NCBI GenBank assembly: GCA_018269055.1 | Contig: JAFDVI010000054.1 | Location: forward strand, 43,041 to 107,040 | Source of the DNA: Acidobacteriota bacterium | GTDB lineage: Bacteria > Acidobacteriota > Blastocatellia > RBC074 | DNA length: 64,000 nt | Direction of reading: 5' to 3' | Shown: piece by piece, positions 45,988 to 55,714 of the stretch | Numbering within the stretch: position 1 is the stretch's first letter | How the letters are laid out: each line of letters opens with the position of its first letter | Program-made: the position numbers and the translations under genes | Notes under the pieces: model-generated | Databases searched by the model: none | Told to the model about the DNA's origin: nothing | The model's input: the letters and a program-made list of their open reading frames with translations, nothing else

Positions 45988-46284
45988 ATGAAATCCATCC
46001 ATGCTCTTCGCACCCATTTTTCCGCCCGGGTGTTTCTGGCGGTTGTTTCATTAACGTTCTTCAGCGTTCCAGTCTTTACGCCGGAAATGCGCCAAGCCAT
46101 TTTCGGTTCGCTTCCAAAAAGCATCCCTATCACTGTTTCAAGGATAGGCGGTCTGGCATTTGTATGCTTATCCAAACAGTTTGTCAGTCTCGCCCTGGCC
46201 TTTCACACTTCATTCATAAATCAAAGCTCAATGGAACCCTTGCGAAGTACCCAGTTCCAATTGGGTTTAACTTCAAAATCGTAG
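45988..46284 (+). CDS. Possible hypothetical protein upstream of the TonB receptor
   Basis: From the ATG at 45988 the frame encodes about 98 residues with a basic start (MKSIHALRTHFSARVF), a hydrophobic signal-like segment and a second apolar region. No ribosome site is clear and the tail looks random. It may be a degraded gene or chance. Confidence 0.2.
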   Translation: MKSIHALRTHFSARVFLAVVSLTFFSVPVFTPEMRQAIFGSLPKSIPITVSRIGGLAFVCLSKQFVSLALAFHTSFINQSSMEPLRSTQFQLGLTSKS

Positions 46285-46377
46285 TGAGGGAATTGTTTTT
46301 CTGTCCCCTCCGTCCCCTCGCTTAACAATCAATTGCTCGATGAACATCGTATCAAACTACTCAATAAGGAGACTCAG

Positions 46378-49300
46378 ATGAACAGAGAAAAGAGAACATC
46401 GCGGTCAAGACTGGCTGTCTGGCTCTGTTTTGCTTTTGCCTTGACCTGCTTGTCGTTGAGTCGAGCGGATGCTCAAGTGCTCTACGGTTCGATGGTCGGA
46501 AATGTTGTGGACAACAACGGAGCCGCTGTTCCCAGCGCGACTGTCAAAATCACCAACAAGGCGACCAACCAATCGCGCGACGCCGTAACCAATGCGGAAG
46601 GCGCGTATAACTTTTCCACCGTTCAAACCGGGGTTTATGACATTACGGTCAGCAAAACCGGTTTCAAAACCTACACGCGCAGCAATATCCAAGTGACATT
46701 GAACAACGTCACTCGTTCGGACATTTCCCTGGAAGTCGGCGCAGTTTCAGAAACAGTTTCGGTGACAGCGGATGCGGTCCAGTTGCAAACTGACCGCGCT
46801 GAAGTTCGCGCGGAATTGACCAGTCAAACGCTGCAAAACGTGCCGATCCCGCCGGGACGAAATTATCAACAATTGCTGCGCGCATTGCCGGGCATCACGC
46901 CTCCGAACAACGCACACTCGATTCCAACCAATCCGTCGCGCGCTTTGCAGTACAACGTCAACGGCACAAATTCCAGTTCGAACAACGTGCGCATTGACGG
47001 CGCCAGCCAGTACAACCTGTTTCTGCCGCACGTCACCGCCTATGTTCCTTCGCTGGAAGCGATTGAGACCGTCAACGTCGTGACCAACAACTTCGACGCG
47101 GAGCAAGGTCTGGCGGGCGGCGCGGCCATCAACGTCCAAATCAAAAGCGGCACCAATCACCTGCACGGGTCGGCCTTTGAATACCACGACGACAACCACA
47201 CCAAAGCGCGTCCCTGGAATCTGACGCCGATCAACGGCGTGGCTCAGGACAAACCCAAACGCGTTTACAACCAGTTCGGCGGAACCTTGGGCGGCCCGAT
47301 CATCAAAGACAGACTGTTTTATTTCGCCAGTTACGAAGGCACGAATGACCGCCAACTGGGCGCTCGATTGTTGACGCTGCCGACGGCGGAAATGCGCAAC
47401 GGCGATCTTTCCGGCGGCGGGCTTGGCATTTATGACCCGGCGACCGGCAATGCGATTGGCCAAAACCGCACCGCGTTCACGGGCGGCATCATTCCCTCCA
47501 ATCGGATTGACCCGATTTCCAAACTGATTCTGAAAGATTTGCCGCTGCCGAACCGGGCCGGATACACCAACAACTTCTATGCAACGGCGCCCTACTCTTT
47601 TGACCGGAAAACGGTTGACGCCAAGGTCAATTACAACATCAACGAAAAGTTCACCACATACGGCCGGTTTAGTTTTCTGAGTTATAAGCAATTGAACCCA
47701 GGCGCACTGGGGCCGCTGGATGGCGTGGGCACCGCGCCGCAGGGCGGCAACACGGGTGTGGGTTCGGGCGAAACCTACGGCATGACGGTCGCCGGAGTGT
47801 ACACCGTGAACTCGAATTTCATCATTGACGCCAACGTCGGGTACACCAAACAGGGAACCAGTTCCGAACAAGGCTTTCTGGATCAAAAGATCGGTTTGGA
47901 TGTGTTGAAGATTCCGGGCACGAACGGCGCGCGGGATTTTGAAAACGGCTGGCCGCGGTTTGCCATTTCGGGGTTTGCGAATCTGGGGGTGCAGGATGCG
48001 TTCATGCCCTACACGCGCAACGATCCGCAGTGGGTGTATGTGACGAACTTCAACTGGACGAAGAGCAATCACAACATCCGCTTCGGAATGGACATCGCGC
48101 GGCAAACGCTGAATCACCTGCAGGCGGAATGGAATGGCGGCGGAAACGCCGAACCCGGATCGGGCGGATTCCAATTTGGTACAGGACCGACGCAATTGTG
48201 CACGGCGGCCAACTCCGCTGGAACAGCCTGTTCGAGTTTCCAACAGGGCAATATGTTCAACGCATTTGCAACCTTCCTGTTGGGGTATTACACCGTGTCA
48301 GGACGCACCTATCTGGTGCAACCGCCGATCATCTTCAAATCCAGAGCCTACAGCTTCTACGTTCGCGATGGATGGCAGGTGAATCAAAAACTGACCCTGA
48401 CGTACGGAACGCGCTATGAGTATTACCCGATGCCGCAACGCGAAGATCGCGGCATTGAACGATACGACGTGGCAACGAATACGATGCTGGTTTGTGGCGT
48501 GGGCAGCGTGCCGAAAGATTGCGGCGTGAAACTGAGCAAGAAACTGTTCTCGCCGCGACTTGGGATCGCCTACCGCATCAGTGATTCGTTCGTGCTGCGC
48601 ATGGGTTACGGATTGACTTATGATCCGATCAGTCTGGCGCGCACCTTCCGCACGAACTATCCGATGCTGTTGGCGTTCAACGTGGTAGCGCCGAACTCGG
48701 CAGCGCCTGCGGGGTTGTTGAAAGACGGAATTCCTGCGACGCCTCTGGTTCCCATCACGGATGGCAAAGTCGCGGTTCCCAGTAATGTCAACGTGTTGAC
48801 CCTGGGCGATGAATTCAAACGCCCGTACATTCAGTCGTGGAACCTGGTGTTGGAAAAGAATCTCGGCTGGGGCTTTGTGGCCAACGCCGGATACATCGCC
48901 ACCCGCACCGTTGGGCAATCCGGTCAAATCAACTTGAACGCCGGGTTGGTCGGCGGCGGAACGGCCAGCCAACCGCTCAATAAGAAATTCGGGCGCGTTG
49001 CTTCCACCAACCTGCAAAACGGATTGGCCAATTCGCATTACGATTCGATGCAGGCCAACCTGAAGCGGCGGTTTTCCAACGGGTTGCAATTACAGGCGTC
49101 TTATACCTGGAGCAAAGCCATTGGTTTGGCGGGCCTTGGCGGAGATAACGACGGAACGTTGTCGATCAGCGAACCGAATTACCGCTATCTGAACCGCGGA
49201 CTTCTGGGCATCAACATCCCGCACAACTTCCAATTCTCCGGCGGATGGGAATTGCCCTTCGGCAAAGGCAAACGCTGGTTGAGTGACAATGCAGTTGCCT

Positions 49301-49836
49301 CGGCGCTGGCAGGCGGCTGGCAATTGAGCTGGCTCTACGGCGCATTTTCTGGCTATCCGTTCAGCGTCACGGCGAGCGGAACGTCGTTGAATGCTCCGGG
49401 CAGCACGCAGCGCGCCGATCAGGTCAAAGCCGATGTGAAAAAACTGGGCGGCATCGGAACGGGCAATCCGTTCTATGACCCAACCGCTTTTGCGCCTGTC
49501 ACGACGGCGCGATTTGGCACGGTGGGTTTCAACACCTTGACCAGCCCCGGCACATCGAACCTGGATCTGGGCCTTTTCCGCGAATTCCGCATCACGGAAG
49601 GCATCAAACTCCAGTTCCGAGCGGAAGCATTCAATGCGACCAACACGCCGCATTTCAATGCGCCGGGCAACAACGCTTCTTCACCGTCGCGCGATGCCGC
49701 AGGAAACATCCTGACCGATCCAGTCACGGGACTTCCGCGATTGAATGGGTTTATGGAAGTGACCAGCACACGTTCGTACGGACGTGAAGGCATTGACGAA
49801 CGCGTTTTCCGGTTCGGTCTCCGTCTGAGCTTCTAA
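46378..49836 (+). CDS. TonB-dependent receptor, Oar-like with carboxypeptidase-regulatory domain (1)
   Basis: The start at 46378 has AAGGAG upstream and begins a signal peptide (about 1-33, ending SRADAQ). Of 1152 residues, about 35-118 form a carboxypeptidase-regulatory-like Ig fold (GNVVDNNGAAVPSATVKITN, TNAEGAYNFSTVQTGVYDIT). A plug-like region follows (NYQQLLRALPGITPP, IDGASQYNLFLPHVTAYVPS), then a beta-barrel to the C-terminal residue F (FRFGLRLSF). Such outer-membrane receptors are abundant in Acidobacteriota and probably import oligosaccharides or other ligands. It heads a run of genes ending with a second receptor of the same type. The ligand is unknown. Confidence 0.94.
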   Translation: MNREKRTSRSRLAVWLCFAFALTCLSLSRADAQVLYGSMVGNVVDNNGAAVPSATVKITNKATNQSRDAVTNAEGAYNFSTVQTGVYDITVSKTGFKTYTRSNIQVTLNNVTRSDISLEVGAVSETVSVTADAVQLQTDRAEVRAELTSQTLQNVPIPPGRNYQQLLRALPGITPPNNAHSIPTNPSRALQYNVNGTNSSSNNVRIDGASQYNLFLPHVTAYVPSLEAIETVNVVTNNFDAEQGLAGGAAINVQIKSGTNHLHGSAFEYHDDNHTKARPWNLTPINGVAQDKPKRVYNQFGGTLGGPIIKDRLFYFASYEGTNDRQLGARLLTLPTAEMRNGDLSGGGLGIYDPATGNAIGQNRTAFTGGIIPSNRIDPISKLILKDLPLPNRAGYTNNFYATAPYSFDRKTVDAKVNYNINEKFTTYGRFSFLSYKQLNPGALGPLDGVGTAPQGGNTGVGSGETYGMTVAGVYTVNSNFIIDANVGYTKQGTSSEQGFLDQKIGLDVLKIPGTNGARDFENGWPRFAISGFANLGVQDAFMPYTRNDPQWVYVTNFNWTKSNHNIRFGMDIARQTLNHLQAEWNGGGNAEPGSGGFQFGTGPTQLCTAANSAGTACSSFQQGNMFNAFATFLLGYYTVSGRTYLVQPPIIFKSRAYSFYVRDGWQVNQKLTLTYGTRYEYYPMPQREDRGIERYDVATNTMLVCGVGSVPKDCGVKLSKKLFSPRLGIAYRISDSFVLRMGYGLTYDPISLARTFRTNYPMLLAFNVVAPNSAAPAGLLKDGIPATPLVPITDGKVAVPSNVNVLTLGDEFKRPYIQSWNLVLEKNLGWGFVANAGYIATRTVGQSGQINLNAGLVGGGTASQPLNKKFGRVASTNLQNGLANSHYDSMQANLKRRFSNGLQLQASYTWSKAIGLAGLGGDNDGTLSISEPNYRYLNRGLLGINIPHNFQFSGGWELPFGKGKRWLSDNAVASALAGGWQLSWLYGAFSGYPFSVTASGTSLNAPGSTQRADQVKADVKKLGGIGTGNPFYDPTAFAPVTTARFGTVGFNTLTSPGTSNLDLGLFREFRITEGIKLQFRAEAFNATNTPHFNAPGNNASSPSRDAAGNILTDPVTGLPRLNGFMEVTSTRSYGREGIDERVFRFGLRLSF

Positions 49837-49858
49837 AGTCGGCGGAAATTTGAAACAA

Positions 49859-49897
49859 TTGGGGGGATTGCTGAGAATGCGGTCCCCTCAATTTTTT
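49859..49897 (+). terminator. Rho-independent terminator after the first TonB receptor
   Basis: TTGGGGGGA (49859-49867) pairs with TCCCCTCAA (49883-49891, one G-U) and is followed by six T residues. It lies 22 bp after the stop codon, so the next gene needs its own promoter or readthrough. Confidence 0.8.
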
Positions 49898-49928
49898 GTA
49901 TCAGGGCATTGATTTAGTTCGCGAACAA

Positions 49929-50018
49929 TTTTCCATTTATTCGTTGTCATTTTTTGTCCTTGCTGAACTTCAATGGGCAAAAATGAAAAATGACGACTGG
50001 TGAATGACCAACGGAAAA
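49929..50018. repeat. Imperfect AT-rich inverted repeat upstream of the cupin-TPR gene
   Basis: TTTTCC at 49929 with a TTGTCATTTTT inner part is matched by AAAAATGACG and CAACGGAAAA at the right side. It ends six bases before the ATG of the next gene, so the ribosome binding region lies in or beside the element. Confidence 0.55.
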
Positions 50019-50024
50019 TGAAAG

Positions 50025-51515
50025 ATGAAATTTCTTGCCTTACTTCTCGTCTTGTTGTTTTTGGTGACAACCGGGGTCGCACAAGACCCGACGAAAATTG
50101 CGCCCGACGCATACAAAACCGAGTTTGAAAATGAATATGTTCGGGTTCAGCGCGTGCATTACGCGCCGCACGTCAAAATTCCCGAACACGATCACGCGAT
50201 TTTCGGAACGGCGTATGTGTACCTAAATGATGCCGGGCCGGTGGTCTATAAACACATTGGCTTGGCGTATGGAGCGGTGACGCGCCCTGCGGTCAAGGCG
50301 GGAAGCTTTCGGTTATACAAAGCCGTCAGGGAAACGCACGAAGTTGAAAGCCTGAGCGACACGCCCAGCGATTTTTTGCGCGTGGAGTTCAAAACCGAAC
50401 CGGCCAGGGATCAAAACACATTGCGCGGAAAATACTTCCGTGAAGATTCCCCGGCGGGCGAAAACTTGCAGAAAGTGCAGTTTGAAAACGATCAGGTTCG
50501 GATTACGCGGCTGGTCTGCGCGGCGGGGAAACGCTGTCTGGAAATCGCCAACGCCTCCGAACCGATGTTATTTGTCGCGCTTTCCGCCGCGAAATTCGAC
50601 CTGGGGCAGGCCAGAACCGTTCAACTGACGCCCGGACAAACGCATTGGATTCCAGCGGGTAAAAGCGTCGCCGGAGAAAACATCAGCAACAGTGCTGCGG
50701 AATTGTTGCGCTTTGATTTCAAAACCCCGCCGATGAAAAACGTCGAAGCAGAAAAAGAACACACACATCCACACTCGCCCAAGCCCGAAGAATCCGCCGC
50801 CATTCCCGGCCTGGTCGGAAATGCATCCAAGGCCGAAGCTTTGTCGGAGATGAGGCGCGGAGTTGCGCTGGAAAAAGAAGGCAAGATCGCCGAATCCATC
50901 GCCGCGCACGAACAGGCCGTGATGATGGATCCCGGCCTGCTGCAAGCGCACGTCAATCTGATTTCGCTGTATGGCGGGACGGGACAATTCGCGAAAGCCC
51001 AGCGGGCTTATCAAAAAGCCATTGAGATCAACCCCGACATCCCTGAAATTCATTACAACTATGGCGTGCTGCTGGTTGGCCAGGAGCAATTCGCCGAAGC
51101 TGCTCAAGCGTTTCAGGAATGTTTGCGGCTCAACCCCTATTACGCCGAAGCGCATCACAATTACGCCAAGATCATCGAACGACACGGGAAATTGGATGAA
51201 GCCGCCGAACATTATCGCAAAGCCATTGAAATCAAAACGGATTTTGCCGCAGCGCATTTCCATCTGGGCAGAATTCTGGTCAACCAAGGGAAGTTGGCCG
51301 AAGCGATAGGGCATTTTCAGAAATCGCTGGCGCAGGAATCCAACGACACGCCAAAATACTTGTATGCGCTGGGCGCAACCTACATCCGCGCTGGTGACAA
51401 AGCAAAAGGCATTCAAACCTTACGCGACGCCCTGAAAAAGGCGACCGCCATGAATCAAACACAACTTGCCAGCAGTCTTGAGCGAGATTTGAAATCGTTG
51501 GAGCAGGACAAATGA
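50025..51515 (+). CDS. Exported cupin-like plus TPR protein
   Basis: The 496-residue product has a signal peptide (about 1-19, ending GVAQ). Two cupin-like modules follow: the first holds HYAPHVKIPEHDHAIFG (about 46-62), the second GQTHWIPAGKSV (about 205-216). A His-rich linker (EKEHTHPHSPKPEE) leads to about six TPR repeats from residue 280 to 490. TPR segments include AHFHLGRILVNQGKLAEAIG and YLYALGATYIRAGDKAKGIQ. The TPR half closely matches the protein at 53813, showing duplication. Its stop overlaps the PQQ dehydrogenase start (ATGA). The likely role is assembly or scaffold for that periplasmic enzyme, by context only. Confidence 0.85.
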   Translation: MKFLALLLVLLFLVTTGVAQDPTKIAPDAYKTEFENEYVRVQRVHYAPHVKIPEHDHAIFGTAYVYLNDAGPVVYKHIGLAYGAVTRPAVKAGSFRLYKAVRETHEVESLSDTPSDFLRVEFKTEPARDQNTLRGKYFREDSPAGENLQKVQFENDQVRITRLVCAAGKRCLEIANASEPMLFVALSAAKFDLGQARTVQLTPGQTHWIPAGKSVAGENISNSAAELLRFDFKTPPMKNVEAEKEHTHPHSPKPEESAAIPGLVGNASKAEALSEMRRGVALEKEGKIAESIAAHEQAVMMDPGLLQAHVNLISLYGGTGQFAKAQRAYQKAIEINPDIPEIHYNYGVLLVGQEQFAEAAQAFQECLRLNPYYAEAHHNYAKIIERHGKLDEAAEHYRKAIEIKTDFAAAHFHLGRILVNQGKLAEAIGHFQKSLAQESNDTPKYLYALGATYIRAGDKAKGIQTLRDALKKATAMNQTQLASSLERDLKSLEQDK

Positions 51516-53644
51516 AAATGTGGAAACTGGCGTTGATCTTTGTTTTGGCAATATGCGCTGCGGTTTACGTGTTTCGTTCCTCACAAACCGACGCCGCGCC
51601 GAATCAACAGGGCTGGCCGAGTTATGGCGGCAACGCCGAAAACAATCACTTTTCCCCTTTACGGCAAATCAATCGCAAGAACGTCAAACAGCTTCAAGTC
51701 GCCTGGACGTACGACACAAATGACGTGTTCGATGGTTCGGAACTGCAATGCAATCCGATCATCATCGGCGACACGCTGTTTGGCACTTCGCCCAAGCTGC
51801 GCGTGTTCGCACTGGACGCCGCGACAGGAAAAGAAAGGTGGAGTTTCGATGCGAACGAAGGCCGCAAAAACCTGGGCAAACAACGCAATCGCGGCGTGAC
51901 GTATTGGATGGACGGCGCAGAGCAGCGAATCCTGTTCGGGTATCAAAACTGGCTGTACGCGCTGGACGCAAAAACCGGCCAACTGGTGAAAAGCTTTGGC
52001 AACAACGGGCGCGTGGATTTGCGCGAAGGACTGGATCGCGACGATACCCGAAGCCTTTCGGTAGGCATTTCGACGCCCGGCGTGATTTACAAAGACTTGT
52101 TTATTGTCGGCAGCATCGTCAGTGAAACCTTGCCAGCCGCGCCGGGACACATTCGCGCTTACGACGTGCGCACCGGTAAGCTGCGCTGGATTTTTCACAC
52201 CATTCCGCATCCGGGGGAATTCGGATATGACACCTGGCCGAAAGACGCCTGGCAATACATCGGCGGCGTCAACGATTGGAGCGGCATGGCGCTCGACGAA
52301 CAGCGCGGTTTGGTCTTTGCTCCGACGGGTTCGGCAACCTACGATTTTTACGGCGCCAATCGTCACGGAGACAACCTGTTTGCCAATTCGCTGATTTGTC
52401 TGGACGCGGCAACCGGCAAACGCAAATGGCATTTCCAAACCATTCGGCATGATTTATGGGACAGGGATTTGCCGTCGGCTCCGGCGTTGGTGAGGATCAA
52501 AAAAGATGGCCGCACGGTGGACGCCGTCGCGCAAATTACGAAATCCGGCCACGTGTTTGTCTTCGAGCGGGAAACCGGCAAACCGGTGTTTCCGATTGAA
52601 TACCACAAAGTTCCGACGGTTGGGGTTGAGGGAGAACAGGTCGCCGACGCGCAACCATTGCCGGTGTTGCCGCCGCCTGTTGCCCGGCAAATTGTGACCG
52701 AAGATATTTTGACCAATCGCACTCCGGCGGCGCACGCGGCTGTACTTGCGCAGTTTCGCAAACTGAAAAGCACAGGCCAGTTTGAGCCGCCAAACTTGCA
52801 GGGCGTGATTGTGTTTCCTGGCTTCGATGGCGGGCCGGGATGGGGTGGTGCGGCGTTTGATCCTTCGAGCGGGTTGTTTTTCGTCAACGCCAGCGAAGTG
52901 CCCTGCATTCTGAAACTGGTTGAACGTCCGAAATCCAGAACGCAGGCTTCCGGCAAAAATCTGTACGACCGCAACTGCGCCAGTTGTCACGGCAGAGATT
53001 TGAGTGGGACGCCGCCGGAATTTCCCGCGCTGACGGGCATCGGTCGCAAATACAATGATTCAGAATTGCGAACGATGATTCGTACTGGCTTTGGTCGGAT
53101 GCCAGGATTCGCGCGGCTCGGCAATGAAGGCATTCAAGCCGTCGCGCGGTTTTTGTTGACCGGCGAAGATGTCAAAGTAACGGGCGAACAAGCAAACTCG
53201 TTTCCCGTCGAACAAAAATATGCCGCCGAAGGGTATCCGCGATTTCTCGATCCCGATGGGTATCCGGCGGTGACACCGCCCTGGGGAACATTGAGCGCGA
53301 TTGATTTGAACAAAGGGAAAATCGCCTGGCAGATTCCGCTCGGCGAACATCCCGAACTGCTGGCCAAGGGCATGCGCGATACGGGCAGTTGGAATTATGG
53401 CGGTTCGATAGTCACTGCCGGAGGTCTGGTATTCATTGGCGCGACGAATTACGACAACAAGTTTCGCGCGTTTGATAAAACCACGGGCAAATTGTTATGG
53501 GAATCCGTGCTGCCCGCAGCCGGAAACGCTACGCCGTCAACTTATCAGGTTGGCGGCAGGCAATTCGTCGTCATTGCGGCAGGAGGTGGCAAACGCGGCG
53601 CTCCATCAGGCGGCAAGTTCGTGGCGTTTGCGTTACCGAAATAA
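51512..53644 (+). CDS. PQQ-dependent dehydrogenase with embedded cytochrome c domain
   Basis: The 710-residue protein starts with one hydrophobic segment (about 6-20) and a PQQ propeller (WPSYGGNAENNHFSPL, NVKQLQVAWTYDTND, TIRHDLWDRDLPSAPAL). The RHDLWDRD stretch matches the catalytic Asp region of quinoprotein glucose and alcohol dehydrogenases. A class I cytochrome domain with heme CASCHG (residues 489-494) then interrupts the propeller between about residues 475 and 560, after which the last blades return (PPWGTLSAIDLNKGKIAWQI, GSIVTAGGLVFIGATNYDNK). It should oxidise a sugar or alcohol in the periplasm. Its start overlaps the TPR gene by four bases. Confidence 0.93.
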   Translation: MKMWKLALIFVLAICAAVYVFRSSQTDAAPNQQGWPSYGGNAENNHFSPLRQINRKNVKQLQVAWTYDTNDVFDGSELQCNPIIIGDTLFGTSPKLRVFALDAATGKERWSFDANEGRKNLGKQRNRGVTYWMDGAEQRILFGYQNWLYALDAKTGQLVKSFGNNGRVDLREGLDRDDTRSLSVGISTPGVIYKDLFIVGSIVSETLPAAPGHIRAYDVRTGKLRWIFHTIPHPGEFGYDTWPKDAWQYIGGVNDWSGMALDEQRGLVFAPTGSATYDFYGANRHGDNLFANSLICLDAATGKRKWHFQTIRHDLWDRDLPSAPALVRIKKDGRTVDAVAQITKSGHVFVFERETGKPVFPIEYHKVPTVGVEGEQVADAQPLPVLPPPVARQIVTEDILTNRTPAAHAAVLAQFRKLKSTGQFEPPNLQGVIVFPGFDGGPGWGGAAFDPSSGLFFVNASEVPCILKLVERPKSRTQASGKNLYDRNCASCHGRDLSGTPPEFPALTGIGRKYNDSELRTMIRTGFGRMPGFARLGNEGIQAVARFLLTGEDVKVTGEQANSFPVEQKYAAEGYPRFLDPDGYPAVTPPWGTLSAIDLNKGKIAWQIPLGEHPELLAKGMRDTGSWNYGGSIVTAGGLVFIGATNYDNKFRAFDKTTGKLLWESVLPAAGNATPSTYQVGGRQFVVIAAGGGKRGAPSGGKFVAFALPK

Positions 53645-53646
53645 TG

Positions 53647-53799
53647 TGGAGTGCCGCGCCTTTGGCGTAGCTTTGGAAGTCCTTTCGAGAGCAAAAGCTT
53701 CTAGGAAATAGCGCGGCGTCTGTTTAGCGAAAAACCGGTTGCTTCATGCGGCTAGATAATCGGCGACTACCAAAGCTGCGCCGAGAGCGCAGCACTCCA
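53647..53799. repeat. Long intergenic element with 30-bp imperfect terminal inverted repeats
   Basis: The left arm (53647-53676; TGGAGTGC, CGCGCC, AGCTTTGG) is matched by the right arm (53770-53799; CCAAAGCT, GCGCC, GCACTCCA). The centre of about 93 bases is unrelated. It begins right after the dehydrogenase stop and ends 13 bases before the next gene's start. Confidence 0.75.
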
Positions 53800-53812
53800 A
53801 AGTAAAGTTCGA

Positions 53813-55222
53813 GTGAAAGCAATGTGTTGGATTAGCGCTCCAGGCAAATCAATTGTGATGATGGCGATGATGTGCTGGTTGGCGCTTGCGCAATCGTTGC
53901 CCGATTTGCCGCTGATTGCTGTTGACAGTTTCGGCGCGGAGGTAAAAGAGCAAATCCGCAAAGCCATTGCCGAAACACAGGCGAAACCCCGCGACGCTGA
54001 AGCCAACGGGCGATTGGGAATGGTGTTGCAAACGTACGAGCAATACGAACAGGCGTCGGTATGTTATGAACGCGCCCGGCGGTTGTCGCCAGAAGAATTT
54101 CGTTGGGTGTATTATCTGGGCATTGTTCAGGCGGCGGCGGGCAAATACAGCGAGGCGTCACAAACATTCCAAGATGCGATTCGATTGAAAAGCGATTATT
54201 TTCCCGCGCAATTGCGATTGGCGGATGCGTTGTTTGCTGAAGGGCAAGTGGATGAAGCGCGGCAGTTTTACGAAAAAACAAGCGGCTTTGCCCAGGCCAG
54301 TTATGGGTTGGGCAGGATCAAAGTTGCCGCGGGCGATCGCGCAGCCGCTGCCGAACATTTCAAAAAAGCGATTGAGCAATTCCCGGAATACGGCGCAGCG
54401 CATTACGCGCTCGGATTGGCGCTCAGAAATCTGGGGCAAACTACCCAGGCCCAGGAGCATTTGGCGCTGTCGCAAAAATTCAAAGACTTGCGGCCTCCGC
54501 TGAACGACCCTTTGTTGACGGCAATTGCCGAACTGAACGTTTCTGGGTCGGAGTTATTAAAACGCGGGGTTTTGTTTGACAGCGCGGGAAAGCTGCCGGA
54601 AGCTATCGCCGATCACGAACGGGCGATTGAAGCCAATCCGCAACTGGTACAGGCGCACATCAATTTGATTTCGCTGTATGCCAGGAACGGACAATTTGAA
54701 AAAGCGGAAAAACAGTATCAAGCGGCCAACGCCATCAATCCGAACATGGCGGACAGCCATTACAATTACGGCGTAATGCTGACCATGCAGCAGCGATACG
54801 GCGAGGCGGCAACGGCGTTCGAGCGGAGTTTGCAGCTTGATCCATTTAACGCCGAAGCGCACCACAATTACGGTGCGATGATTGAACGCGAAGGCCGATT
54901 GGACGAAGCGGCGGAGCATTTCCGCCGGGCGATTGAAATTAAACCCGGACACCGGATGGCGCATTTTCATCTGGGTCGGATTCTGGTCAATCAGGACAAA
55001 TTGGCGGAGGCCATCGAACAGTTTCAAAAGACGCTGATACCCGAAGATGAGCAAACGCCGATGTTCACCTATGCGCTGGGCGCGACCTATGCGCGAGCGG
55101 GCGAGCACACAAAAGCGGTTCAATTTCTGCGCCAGGCGCTGAAAAGCGCGACGGCTCAAGGGCAGACACAACTGGTGACAAGCATCGAACGTGATCTTCG
55201 TAGTCTGGAAAAAACAAACTGA
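53813..55222 (+). CDS. TPR-repeat protein, paralogous to the TPR half of the 50025 protein
   Basis: The 469-residue product starts at a GTG (53813) or an ATG nine bases on; neither has a good ribosome site. After a short hydrophobic N-terminus (about 14-30), possibly a signal or anchor, about ten TPR repeats follow. The C-terminal half (from about residue 255) shares long identical stretches with the cupin-TPR protein, for example AHFHLGRILVNQ, AEAHHNY and YALGATYARAGEHTKAV. It lacks the cupin part. It is separated from the PQQ dehydrogenase gene by a repeat element. The role is unknown. Confidence 0.85.
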   Translation: MKAMCWISAPGKSIVMMAMMCWLALAQSLPDLPLIAVDSFGAEVKEQIRKAIAETQAKPRDAEANGRLGMVLQTYEQYEQASVCYERARRLSPEEFRWVYYLGIVQAAAGKYSEASQTFQDAIRLKSDYFPAQLRLADALFAEGQVDEARQFYEKTSGFAQASYGLGRIKVAAGDRAAAAEHFKKAIEQFPEYGAAHYALGLALRNLGQTTQAQEHLALSQKFKDLRPPLNDPLLTAIAELNVSGSELLKRGVLFDSAGKLPEAIADHERAIEANPQLVQAHINLISLYARNGQFEKAEKQYQAANAINPNMADSHYNYGVMLTMQQRYGEAATAFERSLQLDPFNAEAHHNYGAMIEREGRLDEAAEHFRRAIEIKPGHRMAHFHLGRILVNQDKLAEAIEQFQKTLIPEDEQTPMFTYALGATYARAGEHTKAVQFLRQALKSATAQGQTQLVTSIERDLRSLEKTN

Positions 55223-55714
55223 CTGAATAAAGCTGGGATACGGGCTGCATAAAATCAAATCAGCAAAATTATGGAAATCAAGAAAATGATTTTCCGATCA
55301 GAACCCCGGAGGGGCGAAAAGACAATAGCCCAGGGTGAAACCCTGGGTGTGGTAAGCAAGGCCAACAAGCCCCGGCAGGGGCGACAGATCGAAGCTGGTC
55401 TGCCGCCCCTGCCGAGGCTGGAAATGCCTTTTGCCTCGTTCCCAGGATTTTATCCGGGGCTATTATCTGGCCGTTCCTTCGGAACTCTCTTCGGAAATTC
55501 TTTTTCTTAAAAGCTATACAAATCAAATCAGCCAAATTAAAAGCGGCTCTTGCTGGGCAAGTTTATCTCTAAAATAACAAGTGGCGATGAGCACGTCATT
55601 GATCGAAGTGTTCGCTTCTCTACTTGTGGTTACCCGGCAACGGTAATCGTTGCCTCACTTTGTGCGCGGCAATCATCCGCGACCGCGCTCACTCACCATA
55701 AACAGGAGAAAACA
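55223..55714. other. Interval upstream of the second TonB receptor
   Basis: About half is filled by the repeat element at 55291-55513. The frame of the receptor gene is open back to 55550 but the sequence before 55715 has no protein character. A promoter is not evident. Confidence 0.5.
55291..55513. repeat. Compound intergenic repeat element with internal hairpins
   Basis: The element has three parts: a left end with CCCCGGAGGGGCG, a perfect hairpin CCCAGGGTGAAACCCTGGG (55329-55347), and a stem GGCAGGGGCG/CGCCCCTGCC (55374-55383 with 55404-55413). The right end is TATCCGGGGCTATT followed by CGTTCCTTCGGAACTC. The outer ends are partly complementary (AGAAAATGATTTTCCG and CGGAAATTCTTTTTCT). It looks like a mobile or dispersed palindromic unit. 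Confidence 0.7.

Larger units (their letters stand above)
44991..46377. other. 1.4-kb interval with no well-supported gene
   Basis: It lies between the PadR gene and the first TonB receptor. Two weak short reading frames are listed separately. Near 45906-45967 two perfect hairpins follow each other: GCCCTG/CAGGGC with a three-base loop (45906-45920) and TAGAGCAGA/TCTGCTCTA (45943-45967). They could belong to an RNA, but no T-run follows. I see no transposase remnant. Confidence 0.5.

Noticed and set aside
46747..48243. 498-residue open frame on the minus strand opposite the first TonB receptor
   Set aside because: Its composition (many Arg, His, Val with no domain pattern) is that of an antisense shadow, and the receptor frame is clearly coding.
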